The notes below the pieces were generated by a model. That model worked only from the letters and a program-made list of their open reading frames with translations. It did no database searches and was not told where the DNA came from. Of a stretch of DNA of 64,000 bases, positions 7,583 to 17,552 are shown in pieces. The stretch lies in the NCBI RefSeq assembly GCF_009767585.1, contig NZ_WSNW01000001.1, positions 496,001 through 560,000 of the forward strand, given 5' to 3'. The translations under genes and the position numbers were made by a program. The DNA comes from Coprobacillus cateniformis. GTDB lineage: Bacteria > Bacillota_I > Bacilli_A > Erysipelotrichales > Coprobacillaceae. The first letter of the stretch is position 1. The number at the start of each line of letters is the position of its first letter.

Positions 7583-7592
7583 CTATATTCAA

Positions 7593-8474
7593 TTATGCTT
7601 TTAAAGAATCTTTCAGTTTTTCAATAAAACGTGAAGTTGCTGGAGAAAAGATTTGATGCTTTTTCCAGACAACAACTGTTCCTGTTTCTAAACGTGGTGA
7701 TAATGGAACAAAGCACACCTTTGACGATGAACTTGGGTTAATTAATTTTTCTAAACTTATTGCATAACCAATCCCATGTTCAACCATAATAGCAGCATTA
7801 TAAATTAAATTATATGTGGCTATTATGTTTAAATGATCATAACTCTCTTTAAACCAGTTTGCTATTTCATTTTGAACAATTGAACGACTTGTTATCAAAA
7901 GTGGTAAATCAATTAAATCTTCTACCGTTACATATTCTTTTTGTGCAATAGGACTTTCAATTGGTGCAACAATCCCCCAAACTTCCTTATGATTCAATCT
8001 TATAAATTCATATTTTTCAATATCAACAGGTTCTGTTAATAATCCTATATCAATGAGTCCCTTATCTATTTTTTCTTTAACATCATCTGCATTCCCGCTA
8101 TAGAGATGATATTGAACCTGTGGATACTCACACTTAAAATCCTGTATTACACTTGCCAGGATATGCATTGAATATGTCTCTCCACCACCAATAAAAATCT
8201 CACCAGTAATTAAATTATTCTGTTCTAAAAATTCTTTTTCAGTTTTATGAGCCAAATCAACAATTTCTTCTGCTCGTCTTCTTAGCAACATTCCTTCATC
8301 TGTTAATGTGATTCTATTTTTACCACGAATAAACAATTGTGCATTTAATTCATCTTCTAGCTGCATTAACTGTCGTGATAAGGTTGGTTGTGTAATATGT
8401 AAAAACTCTGCAGCTCGTGTAATATTCTCCTCTCTTGCAACCGCAAGAAAATACTTCAATACTCTTAACTCCAT
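7593..8474 (-). CDS. LysR family transcriptional regulator
   Basis: This 293-residue protein is a typical LysR-type regulator. The N-terminal winged helix (MELRVLKYFLAVAREEN, then ITRAAEFLHITQPTLSRQL) is followed by a periplasmic-binding-protein-like effector domain from about residue 90. The start is set at 8474 because GAGGTG lies just upstream; an ATG eight codons earlier lacks a ribosome site. It is immediately upstream of the MBL gene on the same strand and is a candidate controller of the shared 19-bp element, by inference. Confidence 0.92.
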   Translation of the reverse strand: MELRVLKYFLAVAREENITRAAEFLHITQPTLSRQLMQLEDELNAQLFIRGKNRITLTDEGMLLRRRAEEIVDLAHKTEKEFLEQNNLITGEIFIGGGETYSMHILASVIQDFKCEYPQVQYHLYSGNADDVKEKIDKGLIDIGLLTEPVDIEKYEFIRLNHKEVWGIVAPIESPIAQKEYVTVEDLIDLPLLITSRSIVQNEIANWFKESYDHLNIIATYNLIYNAAIMVEHGIGYAISLEKLINPSSSSKVCFVPLSPRLETGTVVVWKKHQIFSPATSRFIEKLKDSLKA

Positions 8475-8549
8475 AGTCACACCTCTTTCTTTTATCATTA
8501 TACTAGAAGGATTCCCTAAAATCGAGAACGAATCAAAAAAAGAAGACTG

Positions 8550-9233
8550 TTATTTAACAACCTTCCTTGTGTCTTGAACAATTTGTCCATCTTCAATCGT
8601 AATAATACGATCAGCAATACTCGCAATCAATTCATCATGAGTTACCATAATAACAGTTTCATGATATTTTCTTTGTGCTATTTTCAATAAATCAACCACT
8701 TCCTGTGAACTTTTCGCATCAAGGTTACCTGTTGGTTCATCAGCAAAGATAATTGCTGGTTTACTTGCAAGAGCACGTGCTATTGCCACTCTTTGTTGCT
8801 GTCCACCAGATAATTCATGAATAAAAGCATATTTTTTATCTTCTAGTCCTAATAATTGAATGACCTCTTCAATATAATCATTATCAACTTGTTCATTATC
8901 AAGATGAATAGGTAAAACAATATTCTCTAAAACATTTTGTGTAGATATAAGATTAAAAAACTGAAAAACAAATCCCATTCTGCGTCTTCTTAATCTTGTT
9001 AAAGTATCATCATTCATATTATATAGTGATTGTCCTTCTAAAAAAACTTCACCTGCATTAGGTTCTACCAAACCACCTAAAACATGTAACAATGTACTTT
9101 TACCACTACCACTTCTTCCAACAATGGCAACAAATGTTCCTTCTTCTATATCAATGGATAGATTTTTAATAGCGTCAACTTTGTTATCATCAAAACCATA
9201 AGTTTTTCTCAGATTTTTTCCTTCTAATATCAT
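8550..9233 (-). CDS. ABC transporter ATP-binding protein, MacB/LolD type
   Basis: This is a 227-residue ATPase. Walker A is GRSGSGKST (residues 39-47), the signature is LSGGQQQRVAIARA, Walker B is IIFADEPTGNLD and the H-loop is MVTHD. It partners FtsX-type permeases that work mechanically on the envelope or on bound peptides. It is the last gene of the run response regulator - kinase - permease - permease - ATPase and the only ATPase there. AGGAGG precedes the ATG. Confidence 0.92.
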   Translation of the reverse strand: MILEGKNLRKTYGFDDNKVDAIKNLSIDIEEGTFVAIVGRSGSGKSTLLHVLGGLVEPNAGEVFLEGQSLYNMNDDTLTRLRRRRMGFVFQFFNLISTQNVLENIVLPIHLDNEQVDNDYIEEVIQLLGLEDKKYAFIHELSGGQQQRVAIARALASKPAIIFADEPTGNLDAKSSQEVVDLLKIAQRKYHETVIMVTHDELIASIADRIITIEDGQIVQDTRKVVK

Positions 9234-9244
9234 AATAAGTCCTC

Positions 9245-11602
9245 CTATTCAGTTTTAATTAAATTATCTAAAGGTTTTTTCTTCAATATTGTTAATAATG
9301 GGAAACTGTAAACAATAAAACAAACAATGAGAGTAATCATACTGACAATTATAAATTCAACATATGGAAATAGAAAATATCGTAAATAAAAACATTCTAA
9401 TGCAATTAGTAAAAGATTAAAACATGTGATAATAATAAAAATAATAAATCCTTTCAATAATTGTTTTATTAATAAATCTTTCTTAGTCATCCCTATTAAC
9501 TGCATCAATGCATAATCATTTTTCCTACTTACCATTTCGTTTTTATTCATAAAACTACAAAGGAAAATACAAATCACAAAAGATCCACAAAGAACATAAG
9601 AATTAAAAAATGTTTCAGGAGCCGAATTTAAATTACTAAAACCGAAAATGTAATGATCTTGTATTTCAATATTCCCTAATAACTCTGGATACAATTTTTC
9701 AATATTTTGTATATAAAGATTTCTTTCATTATCGTCTTCATAAAAAATATTAATATATTCGCTTTCATATCCATCTTTAATCTTTTGATAAAGTGGAGAA
9801 CTGATATAAATCCCATAATCAATAGCTGTATAATATCCTTCATAATAATCATCCCCATACCATGTCCTTGTTTCGATAGTATCTGCTGGCTCAATGCTTC
9901 CGACAATTTCTATCTCTTGATTATTTAAGACAAGGGTATCACCTATGAGTAAGCGATCCATATTGGTATGTACTGTTTGTATTTCTCCTTCACTTACATT
10001 CTCTTCAAGATGATAAGGACTGATATCACCAACAATTAAGGCTTCATAATCATTCACAGGTTTTCTTCCTTTGATATCACTCTTTTCAATAATCTCTTGA
10101 TCACAAGTAAAAACTTGATTTAAAAATACATCTTGATTTTCATATTGACAAGGAATATCACTTTTCACATATGTATAATATGTATTTGGAATATTAAGTG
10201 AACTCAAATCATATTCACCAAATATACTTAATCGCTTAGTTTTTTCATATTCAACTGTTGTATAATTTTCTAAACTTTCTTCTTGACTAAGCTCATTATA
10301 AGTAGTGATTATTGTATTTATAAGAAAAAGACCTGTATGAAAGCATAAAACTATAATAAGAAAGAAATGCATTTTTTTATTTGTTTTTAATTCACGCCAG
10401 GCCAATCGCCATTTGTTTTGATAATGGAGATTGCGATAACGAACTTGAATATACTGGAAAGTATAACTATCAAATGTCCCACTTAAGGCTCGTTTTGATG
10501 ATTTGGATATTGGATACAACAATGTAATACTCATACAAATCAATATGATAACTCCATTCACAAACAATTGCTGAGATGAAAGAATGAAAGCAAAATAACC
10601 TAATAAAGAATCAACACCTAACATAATAATATATGAAATGAGTGGAGAGAGTAAAGTTCCAATCATAATGGCTATAATTAAGCATAATACATTTTCATAA
10701 AAACTCATCAGTATTAATTGCCTTGTTGTCATTCCAATGCCTCGCATTAAAGCAAATTCCTGTACTCGCTGCTTTAAGCTTGCAGAAGTAAATGTAATTA
10801 AGACAAAACTTGTAATTAATAAAACCTGTAATAAAATAAATAAATCTGTCTGCTTTTCTTGAAAATTAGCCATACTCTCATTATGATTATATCCATATGG
10901 ATTATGTTCCCAATGATTATCAGTATCTAATTCTACATCGATTACCGTTCCACTATAATGTTCAGTAAAATGTGGTAACGAAATATCTAAAACATAATAA
11001 TCACCCATATTCTCTTTTCTAACTGCCAAGTTACGATCACTAAAGATAGTTGTTGTTTCATATTTATCGGGTATATTTGTATATATATCAGAAAAATATC
11101 GTTCTTGTGAATTATGAACAATGCCAACAATTTTTAGTTCTCGTTCTTCAATTGAAGATGTCCTTATTTCAAGAATCTGGTTAAGCTGATAATCTTCCTT
11201 TAACTCTTCTGAAATCATGATTTCATCTTCATTCTGTGGAAATTGTCCTTCTACCAAACGTATTTGACAGAGTTCAAAGAATGACTGATCAGCATATGAA
11301 ACACGCCACTCATTCTCAGTCTTTCCTTGATCAAAAAGATAAGCATATTCAAAACCATTTTTATCTTCATACTGATAGGCCACTTTATCAAATTTTTCTG
11401 GCTCAGCAATTTGTCCATAGAAATACCATGAACCATACTCCTGTTCATTCCATAATCTACTTACTTGAAAATAAGAAGTTTGAACAATCGAATATGTACT
11501 ATAAAAAACTGATATAAAAATGATAATAAGCGAAACAAAAATATAGTGCTTTTTATATTTAACAATGTTTCGATATGCCAGACGATATAGTGTCTTATTC
11601 AT
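9245..11602 (-). CDS. FtsX-like ABC permease (paralogue A)
   Basis: This 785-residue permease has one N-terminal helix (about residues 18-38), a large extracellular domain and three helices around 250-370. A second long extracellular domain follows, then three C-terminal helices. This is the layout of peptide-detoxification (BceB/MacB-like) permeases. The first roughly 90 residues are almost the same as in paralogue B upstream, while the rest has drifted. The AAAGGAGG ribosome site is 7 bp before the ATG. Confidence 0.9.
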   Translation of the reverse strand: MNKTLYRLAYRNIVKYKKHYIFVSLIIIFISVFYSTYSIVQTSYFQVSRLWNEQEYGSWYFYGQIAEPEKFDKVAYQYEDKNGFEYAYLFDQGKTENEWRVSYADQSFFELCQIRLVEGQFPQNEDEIMISEELKEDYQLNQILEIRTSSIEERELKIVGIVHNSQERYFSDIYTNIPDKYETTTIFSDRNLAVRKENMGDYYVLDISLPHFTEHYSGTVIDVELDTDNHWEHNPYGYNHNESMANFQEKQTDLFILLQVLLITSFVLITFTSASLKQRVQEFALMRGIGMTTRQLILMSFYENVLCLIIAIMIGTLLSPLISYIIMLGVDSLLGYFAFILSSQQLFVNGVIILICMSITLLYPISKSSKRALSGTFDSYTFQYIQVRYRNLHYQNKWRLAWRELKTNKKMHFFLIIVLCFHTGLFLINTIITTYNELSQEESLENYTTVEYEKTKRLSIFGEYDLSSLNIPNTYYTYVKSDIPCQYENQDVFLNQVFTCDQEIIEKSDIKGRKPVNDYEALIVGDISPYHLEENVSEGEIQTVHTNMDRLLIGDTLVLNNQEIEIVGSIEPADTIETRTWYGDDYYEGYYTAIDYGIYISSPLYQKIKDGYESEYINIFYEDDNERNLYIQNIEKLYPELLGNIEIQDHYIFGFSNLNSAPETFFNSYVLCGSFVICIFLCSFMNKNEMVSRKNDYALMQLIGMTKKDLLIKQLLKGFIIFIIITCFNLLLIALECFYLRYFLFPYVEFIIVSMITLIVCFIVYSFPLLTILKKKPLDNLIKTE

Positions 11603-11647
11603 AACTTTCCCCTCCTTTATTTTATAAGAATCACTTCAATAGATTTC

Positions 11648-13939
11648 CTAGTCAATTTTTCTTAAATTATCTAATGGCTTATGTTTTAATACAAAGTATA
11701 GTGGAGTCACATAAATCAATAGACAGATAACAAAAACGAATAAACTTAAAATGATAAACTCCATATAGGGAATTGTCCAATTCTCTAAATAAGTACATTC
11801 CATAATAACAAAAAATGTTTGTATACTGATAACAAGAACAAATATAATAATTCCTTTAGCTATTTGTTTATTCAATAAATCTCTTTTTGTCATTCCTATT
11901 AACTGGCATAAAGCATAGTCATTTCTTCTATTGAACATTTCATTTTTATTGATAAAATAACATAGGAAAATACAAATACTCATAGATGCATATAGAACAT
12001 ATGAATGAATGCTTGATTCAGCAAATGAACGCGCATTTGAACCAGAATATATTTCTATACTATTTTTATCCTCTATATTATTGAGGAGTTCAGGATACTG
12101 ATTTAATATTTGACTTATCATAATATTTTTCTCTTTTTCTGTTTGATAATAGATATCTATATAATCCTGTTCATAAACTCCATTTATTGTTTGATATAGA
12201 GAGGGAGTTACATAAATTCCAGTATATGTAGATAAATAATATCTTTCAAAATTAAACAAACCATCTACAGGATCGTTATATTTTAGAATTTCAGCTGGTT
12301 GAACAATTCCTACAACTGTTACATCTTGACCATTGAGTTGAAATGAATCCCCAATAGACAATTGAATATCTAAAATTTCATGATAACCATTATTATATGT
12401 GAGATATAATTGAGGATTATTATGAATAAGAATTTCATAATCATTCATAGGAAATCTCCCCTCAATTCGACTTTTCTTTAACAAATCATCATCACATGTA
12501 TAAACATCATCAACATAAGCTTCTGTATCTTTATATACAATATCCACTTCACTTTTGCTATGAGTATAATAAATATTATTAAGTTCAAGTGAATGAAAAT
12601 GATAATCTGTAAGGATACTTAATTTTTTTGTTTTGTCTAAACCAATATATGTAATATCTTTCTTTTGATTATTATAATTCTGAGCCATCATATTCATAAG
12701 TATAAAACTTGTATGAAAGCAAAGTGCCACGATGAAAAGTATATGTATTTTTTTATTCACTTTCAATTCTCGCCATGCTAATCGCCATTTATTTTGATAA
12801 TGCAGTCTGCGGTAACGGATTTGAATATATTGAAAACGATAACTGTCAAAAGTCCCACTCATAGCATGTCTTGAAGATTTTGATATTGGATATAGCAATG
12901 TCATAATTATACATATCAATACAACTGCTGCATTGATACATAACTGTAAAGGTGAAATGATAATGATAAAAATATCTTTAAAATATTTAATAACGAACAT
13001 AATTCCATAAGAAACAAACAGTGCCATCAATGTGCCTAAAACTATGGATAGAAAGACACATATTGCGTATTCATATAAATTCATCAGCATCAATTGTTTG
13101 CTCGTCATCCCTAATCCTCTAAGCAAAGCAAATTCATGAGAACGTTGTTTCAAGCTTGCAGAAGCAAAAGCTATTAATACCAAACTCGTTATGACTAAGA
13201 GTTGTAATAAAACAGCTAAATCGAATTGTGCCTCTAAGTATTTTAACATGTACATTGAATGATCATAACCATACTTATTCACATCAACTTGTCCTTGATC
13301 ATTATATAAAAGCTTGATTGGAATATGACTATAGAATTCCTCTCCTGATTCTATGCTTAGACTTCTATCACAAAACAGAGTAACTCTCTCATACTTTGAA
13401 TTTATGTTTGTATATATATCTGCAAAATAATTTTCTTGAGAATTATGCACAACACCTACAATTTTATATTCTTGCATTTCTAACAAAGTCGTCATCATCT
13501 GAACAGTGTTTCCTAGTTGATATTTTTCTTCATTTAACAGTTCCTGAGAGACAACAATTTCATTTTTATGAGATGGAAAGTGTCCTTCAATAAGATCAAC
13601 CTTACATAATTCATTAAACTCTTTATCTGCATATGCTACATTGTATCCATCTTCATTAACTCCCTGTAAATAAAGATATGTATATTGAAAGCCATTGTCT
13701 TCTTCATAATGATAAGCAACTTTATCAAATTTCTCTGGTTCAGCAATTTGTCCATAGAAGTACCATGAACCATATTCCTGTTCATTCCATAATCTATTCA
13801 CTTGAAAATAAGAAGTTTGAACAATTGTATATGTACTATAAAAAATAGATATAAAAAGGATAATTAGTGAAACAAATATATAATGTTTTTTATATTTGAT
13901 AATGTTTCGATATGCAAGACGATATAAAGTCTTATTCAT
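11648..13939 (-). CDS. FtsX-like ABC permease (paralogue B)
   Basis: This 763-residue tandem paralogue of the next gene has the same topology and the same NKTLYRLAYRNI start. Membrane anchors in the same positions are conserved (for example KSSRHAMSGTFDSY against KSSKRALSGTFDSY), while the extracellular loops differ. The two probably form a heterodimer with the single ATPase at 8550-9233. The divergent loops suggest different ligands. It lies 52 bp downstream of the histidine kinase. Confidence 0.9.
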   Translation of the reverse strand: MNKTLYRLAYRNIIKYKKHYIFVSLIILFISIFYSTYTIVQTSYFQVNRLWNEQEYGSWYFYGQIAEPEKFDKVAYHYEEDNGFQYTYLYLQGVNEDGYNVAYADKEFNELCKVDLIEGHFPSHKNEIVVSQELLNEEKYQLGNTVQMMTTLLEMQEYKIVGVVHNSQENYFADIYTNINSKYERVTLFCDRSLSIESGEEFYSHIPIKLLYNDQGQVDVNKYGYDHSMYMLKYLEAQFDLAVLLQLLVITSLVLIAFASASLKQRSHEFALLRGLGMTSKQLMLMNLYEYAICVFLSIVLGTLMALFVSYGIMFVIKYFKDIFIIIISPLQLCINAAVVLICIIMTLLYPISKSSRHAMSGTFDSYRFQYIQIRYRRLHYQNKWRLAWRELKVNKKIHILFIVALCFHTSFILMNMMAQNYNNQKKDITYIGLDKTKKLSILTDYHFHSLELNNIYYTHSKSEVDIVYKDTEAYVDDVYTCDDDLLKKSRIEGRFPMNDYEILIHNNPQLYLTYNNGYHEILDIQLSIGDSFQLNGQDVTVVGIVQPAEILKYNDPVDGLFNFERYYLSTYTGIYVTPSLYQTINGVYEQDYIDIYYQTEKEKNIMISQILNQYPELLNNIEDKNSIEIYSGSNARSFAESSIHSYVLYASMSICIFLCYFINKNEMFNRRNDYALCQLIGMTKRDLLNKQIAKGIIIFVLVISIQTFFVIMECTYLENWTIPYMEFIILSLFVFVICLLIYVTPLYFVLKHKPLDNLRKID

Positions 13940-13991
13940 ATAATCCCCCCTTATTTTTATATTATCAAAGTAATCTTTAAATTCAGTGAAT

Positions 13992-14999
13992 TTAAATTTT
14001 TTTCTTTGCTAATACTTGAGGAATTGAGATTTCAAATACCGCCCCATTATCATTTCTAGCAACGATAAATCCATGATGTTCTTCAATAATTCGTTTTGCT
14101 AAAGAAAGTCCAATACCTATTCCTTCACCTTGAGGGACCTTCCCTCTATAAAAACGTTCAAAAATATGTTGCAGTTCCTCTTCATCAAACCCTTGACCAT
14201 AGTCTCTAATCATAATTTTTATGAATGATTCAAATTTATGTACAATAATATCAATACAACCATTCTGATTCTTTTCAATACAATTTTTAATAATATTTTC
14301 TAAAGCTTCTACAAACCATTTATAGTCACATAGAAGTGTTTCCTGTTGATGTTCAACCTGTAAAATCATATGATTTTGATTTAATAAATGCTCTAAGTTT
14401 TCTTCAACAGTATCAATAAGTGTTTCAATTGAATAATCATCAAACCGAAAAGAAATACTATGAGAATCTAACAATGCTAATGTCAGAAGATCATTAACCA
14501 AATGATTCATCTTTAATGTTTGTTGATAAATTTGATGTAATTTATCTCTTTGTTTATTATCCTCAATAACATCTAATAGCAATTCTTCATTTAATCTCAT
14601 AGATGTAATTGGTGTCTTCAATTGATGAGAAATATCTTCAATATAACCTTTCAATTGGATTTGTTCTTGTTGCATGGTCTTCATAAGTTGGTTATAACGA
14701 TGTGATAATGTATAAAGTTTATGAGATAACAAACTCATATCTCCCTCACCATCAATGACATTCACTTTCTTTTGTTCAATAATAGCATCTGCATGAGAAA
14801 TAAGATGTTTCATTTGCTCATGATTATTCTTCCTTATCCAAACATAAAAAAGACCTAACAAACCTAAACATATCCCTAACATATAAAGATAAAGCTGGGT
14901 TTGAAAGATAATATACATCATAAAGCTTAATAAAGAAATAATATAGATTGTCTGAATACCCTTATATAAATAAGCATCCATTGATTTTATTGGCCCCAT
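13992..14999 (-). CDS. Sensor histidine kinase
   Basis: This 335-residue kinase has two N-terminal membrane helices (about residues 15-33 and 36-54) with almost no extracellular loop. The dimerisation domain carries His125 in EDISHQLKTP, and the HATPase domain shows IKNCIEKNQNG, DYGQGFDEEEL and GIGIGLSLAKRI. Kinases without a sensing loop next to BceAB-like transporters usually read the transporter state rather than the drug itself. Its start overlaps the end of the response regulator by 13 bp, so the two are coupled. Confidence 0.92.
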   Translation of the reverse strand: MGPIKSMDAYLYKGIQTIYIISLLSFMMYIIFQTQLYLYMLGICLGLLGLFYVWIRKNNHEQMKHLISHADAIIEQKKVNVIDGEGDMSLLSHKLYTLSHRYNQLMKTMQQEQIQLKGYIEDISHQLKTPITSMRLNEELLLDVIEDNKQRDKLHQIYQQTLKMNHLVNDLLTLALLDSHSISFRFDDYSIETLIDTVEENLEHLLNQNHMILQVEHQQETLLCDYKWFVEALENIIKNCIEKNQNGCIDIIVHKFESFIKIMIRDYGQGFDEEELQHIFERFYRGKVPQGEGIGIGLSLAKRIIEEHHGFIVARNDNGAVFEISIPQVLAKKKI

Positions 15000-15652
15000 C
15001 TATATCCCACCCCTCTTAATGTCTCTATATAAGATTGACCATGATAAGTACCTAAAGTTTGGCGAATTCTTTTCATATGAACAGATAAAGTATTGTCTTC
15101 TATAAAATGCTGGGTTTGACTTTCCACTAAATCCAATAAATTTTGTCGTGTAATCACCATGCCATGGTGCTGAATCAAACATAACAAAATATGATAACAA
15201 ACATTTGTTAAATCTAATAACTGACCATTCTTATAAACTTGATAGTTTTTTGTGTCAATCTTTAAATCAGCTGTATAAATAATATCCTGATTTACTGGAA
15301 TTCTTCTTAATAATGATTGGATACGTGCATAGAGTTCCTGAATACCAAATGGTTTACATACATAATCATCTCCTCCAGCACTCAATCCTTCTACTATAGA
15401 TTGTTCACTATTTTTACATGTTAAAAATAGTAAAGGGGTTCGATAATTCTCACGGATATGTTGGCATAAAGAAATTCCATTTCCATCAGGTAATTGAATA
15501 TCCATAATGATTAAATCAATAGATGAATTCATTATTTCTAAAGTTTGTTTAACATTAAATGCCTGAATAACTTCATAGTCTTTTAACTCTAATGCCTCTT
15601 TTAATGACCTTTGTATCAATTGATCATCTTCTACAACAAGTATTTTTTGCAT
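14987..15652 (-). CDS. OmpR family response regulator
   Basis: This 221-residue regulator has a receiver domain with phospho-acceptor Asp51 (LIIMDIQLPDG) and conserved Lys in CKPFG. A C-terminal winged helix follows (TLSVHMKRIRQTLG, YIETLRGVGYRW). The start at 15652 follows AGGTG; longer in-frame extensions lack a ribosome site. It is the first gene of the TCS-FtsX-ATPase run, which it presumably controls. Confidence 0.93.
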   Translation of the reverse strand: MQKILVVEDDQLIQRSLKEALELKDYEVIQAFNVKQTLEIMNSSIDLIIMDIQLPDGNGISLCQHIRENYRTPLLFLTCKNSEQSIVEGLSAGGDDYVCKPFGIQELYARIQSLLRRIPVNQDIIYTADLKIDTKNYQVYKNGQLLDLTNVCYHILLCLIQHHGMVITRQNLLDLVESQTQHFIEDNTLSVHMKRIRQTLGTYHGQSYIETLRGVGYRWGQ

Positions 15653-15710
15653 AATATCACCTGTATATATTGTATCATAGAAAAGTGTATTAAGAATGAA
15701 AATACTGAAA

Positions 15711-15741
15711 AAATAGTGCTTCATAGATTGAAACACTATTT
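15711..15741 (-). terminator. Terminator after the CotF-like pair
   Basis: AAATAGTG-TTTCA / TGAAG-CACTATTT followed by TTT on the minus strand forms a long stem. It lies between the coat genes and the response regulator. Confidence 0.75.
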
Positions 15742-15763
15742 CTTTATCTTATTAATTTGTCAA

Positions 15764-16012
15764 TTAAGACATTTGAGAGAATTTTTGTTTTAACTGATTT
15801 ATCTTTTGTTGTTCAGCCTGTTCAGTTGGATACCAACCTTTAGCAGCCATTTTCTTATAAATCTCATTTTGGATTGTTAAAGAATTACATAATGCTTGAT
15901 CAAATGCAGAATGCACATGTTCTGTATTTGATTCAATAGTTCCATGTAAATATAAGTCACAAACTCCTTTAACACTCATTAATAGACTTTCCATTAAACA
16001 TTTATCATCCAT
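15764..16012 (-). CDS. CotF-like spore coat protein (C-terminal type)
   Basis: This 82-residue protein (MDDKCLMESLLMSVKGVCDL, later QNEIYKKMAAKGWY) matches the second half of the CotF coat family: helical, ferritin-like, ending with a KGWYP motif. It is shorter than classic CotF and is preceded by a companion small gene that resembles the first half. Ribosome site AAAGGAG. Its expression is presumably during sporulation; no sporulation promoter was identified by eye. Confidence 0.75.
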   Translation of the reverse strand: MDDKCLMESLLMSVKGVCDLYLHGTIESNTEHVHSAFDQALCNSLTIQNEIYKKMAAKGWYPTEQAEQQKINQLKQKFSQMS

Positions 16013-16039
16013 GATTTTCGATCTCCTTTCTTATTGTTT

Positions 16040-16213
16040 TTATAAAAGATTATAAAATTGTTGAAATAATTCATTATGTTTTGTTACTAACTGATTTACG
16101 TATTCCTTTAACTCAGCATCTTGAAGTTTAGAAGCGACTTCAGTACACTGTTTTTTCAAATACTCTTCATGACCTAATGCATCTTCAATATAAAGCAATT
16201 CTTTGGGACTCAT
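16040..16213 (-). CDS. Small CotF-related protein (N-terminal type)
   Basis: This 57-residue helical protein starts MSPKELLYIEDALGHEEYL and ends ELFQQFYNLL. The pattern (DALxHEEYLxKQC, then a long helix) is like the N-terminal half of CotF-family coat proteins. The start at 16213 is preceded by GGAGGTG. It lies 27 bp upstream of the second CotF-like gene and is likely co-transcribed. Confidence 0.65.
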   Translation of the reverse strand: MSPKELLYIEDALGHEEYLKKQCTEVASKLQDAELKEYVNQLVTKHNELFQQFYNLL

Positions 16214-16273
16214 ACCTTCACCTCCATTTTTATTTTTCACAAAAAAATGAAAAAGATACATTTCTTTAAAAAA

Positions 16274-16293
16274 AAGACATTCTAAGATGTCTT
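16274..16293 (-). terminator. Terminator of the HD-GYP gene
   Basis: AAGACAT / ATGTCTT followed by T8 on the minus strand. The loop contains the stop codon of the upstream gene. Confidence 0.7.
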
Positions 16294-17469
16294 CCCAAAA
16301 ACTTTATTCATATCTTCAACAATTTGACTATCAATTTTATTTCCTACTGCCATACTTCTCATAATTTCAATACTTTTTTCATGAGACATTGCATCTTTAT
16401 AAGGTCTATCTTCAGTTAAAGCCTGGTAAATATCACAACATGCCATCAAACGATCAATAAAATCCAATTCCTCGGCTTTTTTTCCAAATGGATAACCACT
16501 ACCATCTAATTTTTCATGATGATAAGATGCCCAATGAACAATTTCACCCAACTGCATATCACTAAGAATCTTATATGAATAATATGCATGTGTCTGCATA
16601 TACGTATATTCAGAGTCAGTTAATTGAGCAGGCTTTTCCAAAACATCACGGTCAATAACGAGTTTTCCAACATCATGCATCGCACCTGCAAAAAATAATT
16701 TTAACATCATTTCTTCATCATATTCATAATATAAAGCCATATAAGATGCCTTTGATGCAACACCTATTGAATGTGTTCGCGTATGTGGGGATTTGCTGTC
16801 AATGATTCTTGCAAACAATTGACAGATTGCTAACATTTGCGAATCTGTGAAATCTTGATAGATATTATGAATATTTTCTCTTAAATAATTTTCTAATTGA
16901 TCGTTGTTAATGATTATCTTATCATATGTTAATGCAGCTAAATATGCATCAACAACTTTATCTGAAAATTCTTTATTTCTTAACTTATGAAGTTCTAATA
17001 ATATATTCTGATACTCTTTTTCACTCATATCTTGAAGATTATAATTGACATCAATCCAATCAGCAATATGAATAAGTTGAGCATATAGTGGTATTTCATC
17101 AATCATCTTATGAAATGGTCCACTTCCATCAACTGCTTCATGATGATATAAAATGACATTATGAACATCTTCAAAAAAAGGAATATAATCTATATTCTCT
17201 TCACCAACCTCACAATGAATCTTTAAAAATTCAGCCTCTTGAGTATTATCACCTTGCTTATAATACTCAGTTAATCCATTGTCATGCAAAATTGCACAAC
17301 CTACCAGATCACTTAATTGCTGATTATTTAATGCAAAATGTTCTCCTAACAATAAACATATATATGATACTCTTTTGCCATGATAACTCGTTGTTTTAAA
17401 ATAATCTTTTTCAACACAATCAAGTGCATATGAAAAAGCCAATAACAAATGATTAAAACATAATTTCAC
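16282..17469 (-). CDS. HD-GYP-type phosphohydrolase with two HD domains
   Basis: Two HD domains are visible. An N-terminal one (HGKRVSYICLLLG, LHDNGLTEYY, HHEAVDGSGPF) is followed by a C-terminal HD-GYP-type one (HTRTHSIGVAS, MHDVGKLVIDRDVLEKP, HHEKLDGSGYP, DIYQALTEDRPYK). HD-GYP proteins hydrolyse cyclic di-GMP or related nucleotides. Here both domains read HHEx-LDGSGYP-like rather than strict GYP, so the substrate is open. I favour the GTG start at 17469, which has AAGGTGG upstream. ATGs at 17490 and 17520 lack ribosome sites. Confidence 0.85.
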   Translation of the reverse strand: MKLCFNHLLLAFSYALDCVEKDYFKTTSYHGKRVSYICLLLGEHFALNNQQLSDLVGCAILHDNGLTEYYKQGDNTQEAEFLKIHCEVGEENIDYIPFFEDVHNVILYHHEAVDGSGPFHKMIDEIPLYAQLIHIADWIDVNYNLQDMSEKEYQNILLELHKLRNKEFSDKVVDAYLAALTYDKIIINNDQLENYLRENIHNIYQDFTDSQMLAICQLFARIIDSKSPHTRTHSIGVASKASYMALYYEYDEEMMLKLFFAGAMHDVGKLVIDRDVLEKPAQLTDSEYTYMQTHAYYSYKILSDMQLGEIVHWASYHHEKLDGSGYPFGKKAEELDFIDRLMACCDIYQALTEDRPYKDAMSHEKSIEIMRSMAVGNKIDSQIVEDMNKVFGKTS

Positions 17470-17524
17470 AGAATCACCACCTTTACACATTATACATGAT
17501 TTGAATGTCGAATAAAACAAAAAG

Positions 17525-17552
17525 AAATAGATGAGATTTATCTCATCTATTT
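17525..17552 (-). terminator. Terminator of the metNIQ operon
   Basis: A perfect 12-bp stem AAATAGATGAGA / TCTCATCTATTT is followed by CTTTTTG on the minus strand. It overlaps the metQ stop. Confidence 0.8.

Noticed and set aside
9245..13939. Large DNA repeat from the two permease genes
   Set aside because: They are diverged paralogues; only the start is strongly similar, so they are annotated as genes and not as a repeat.
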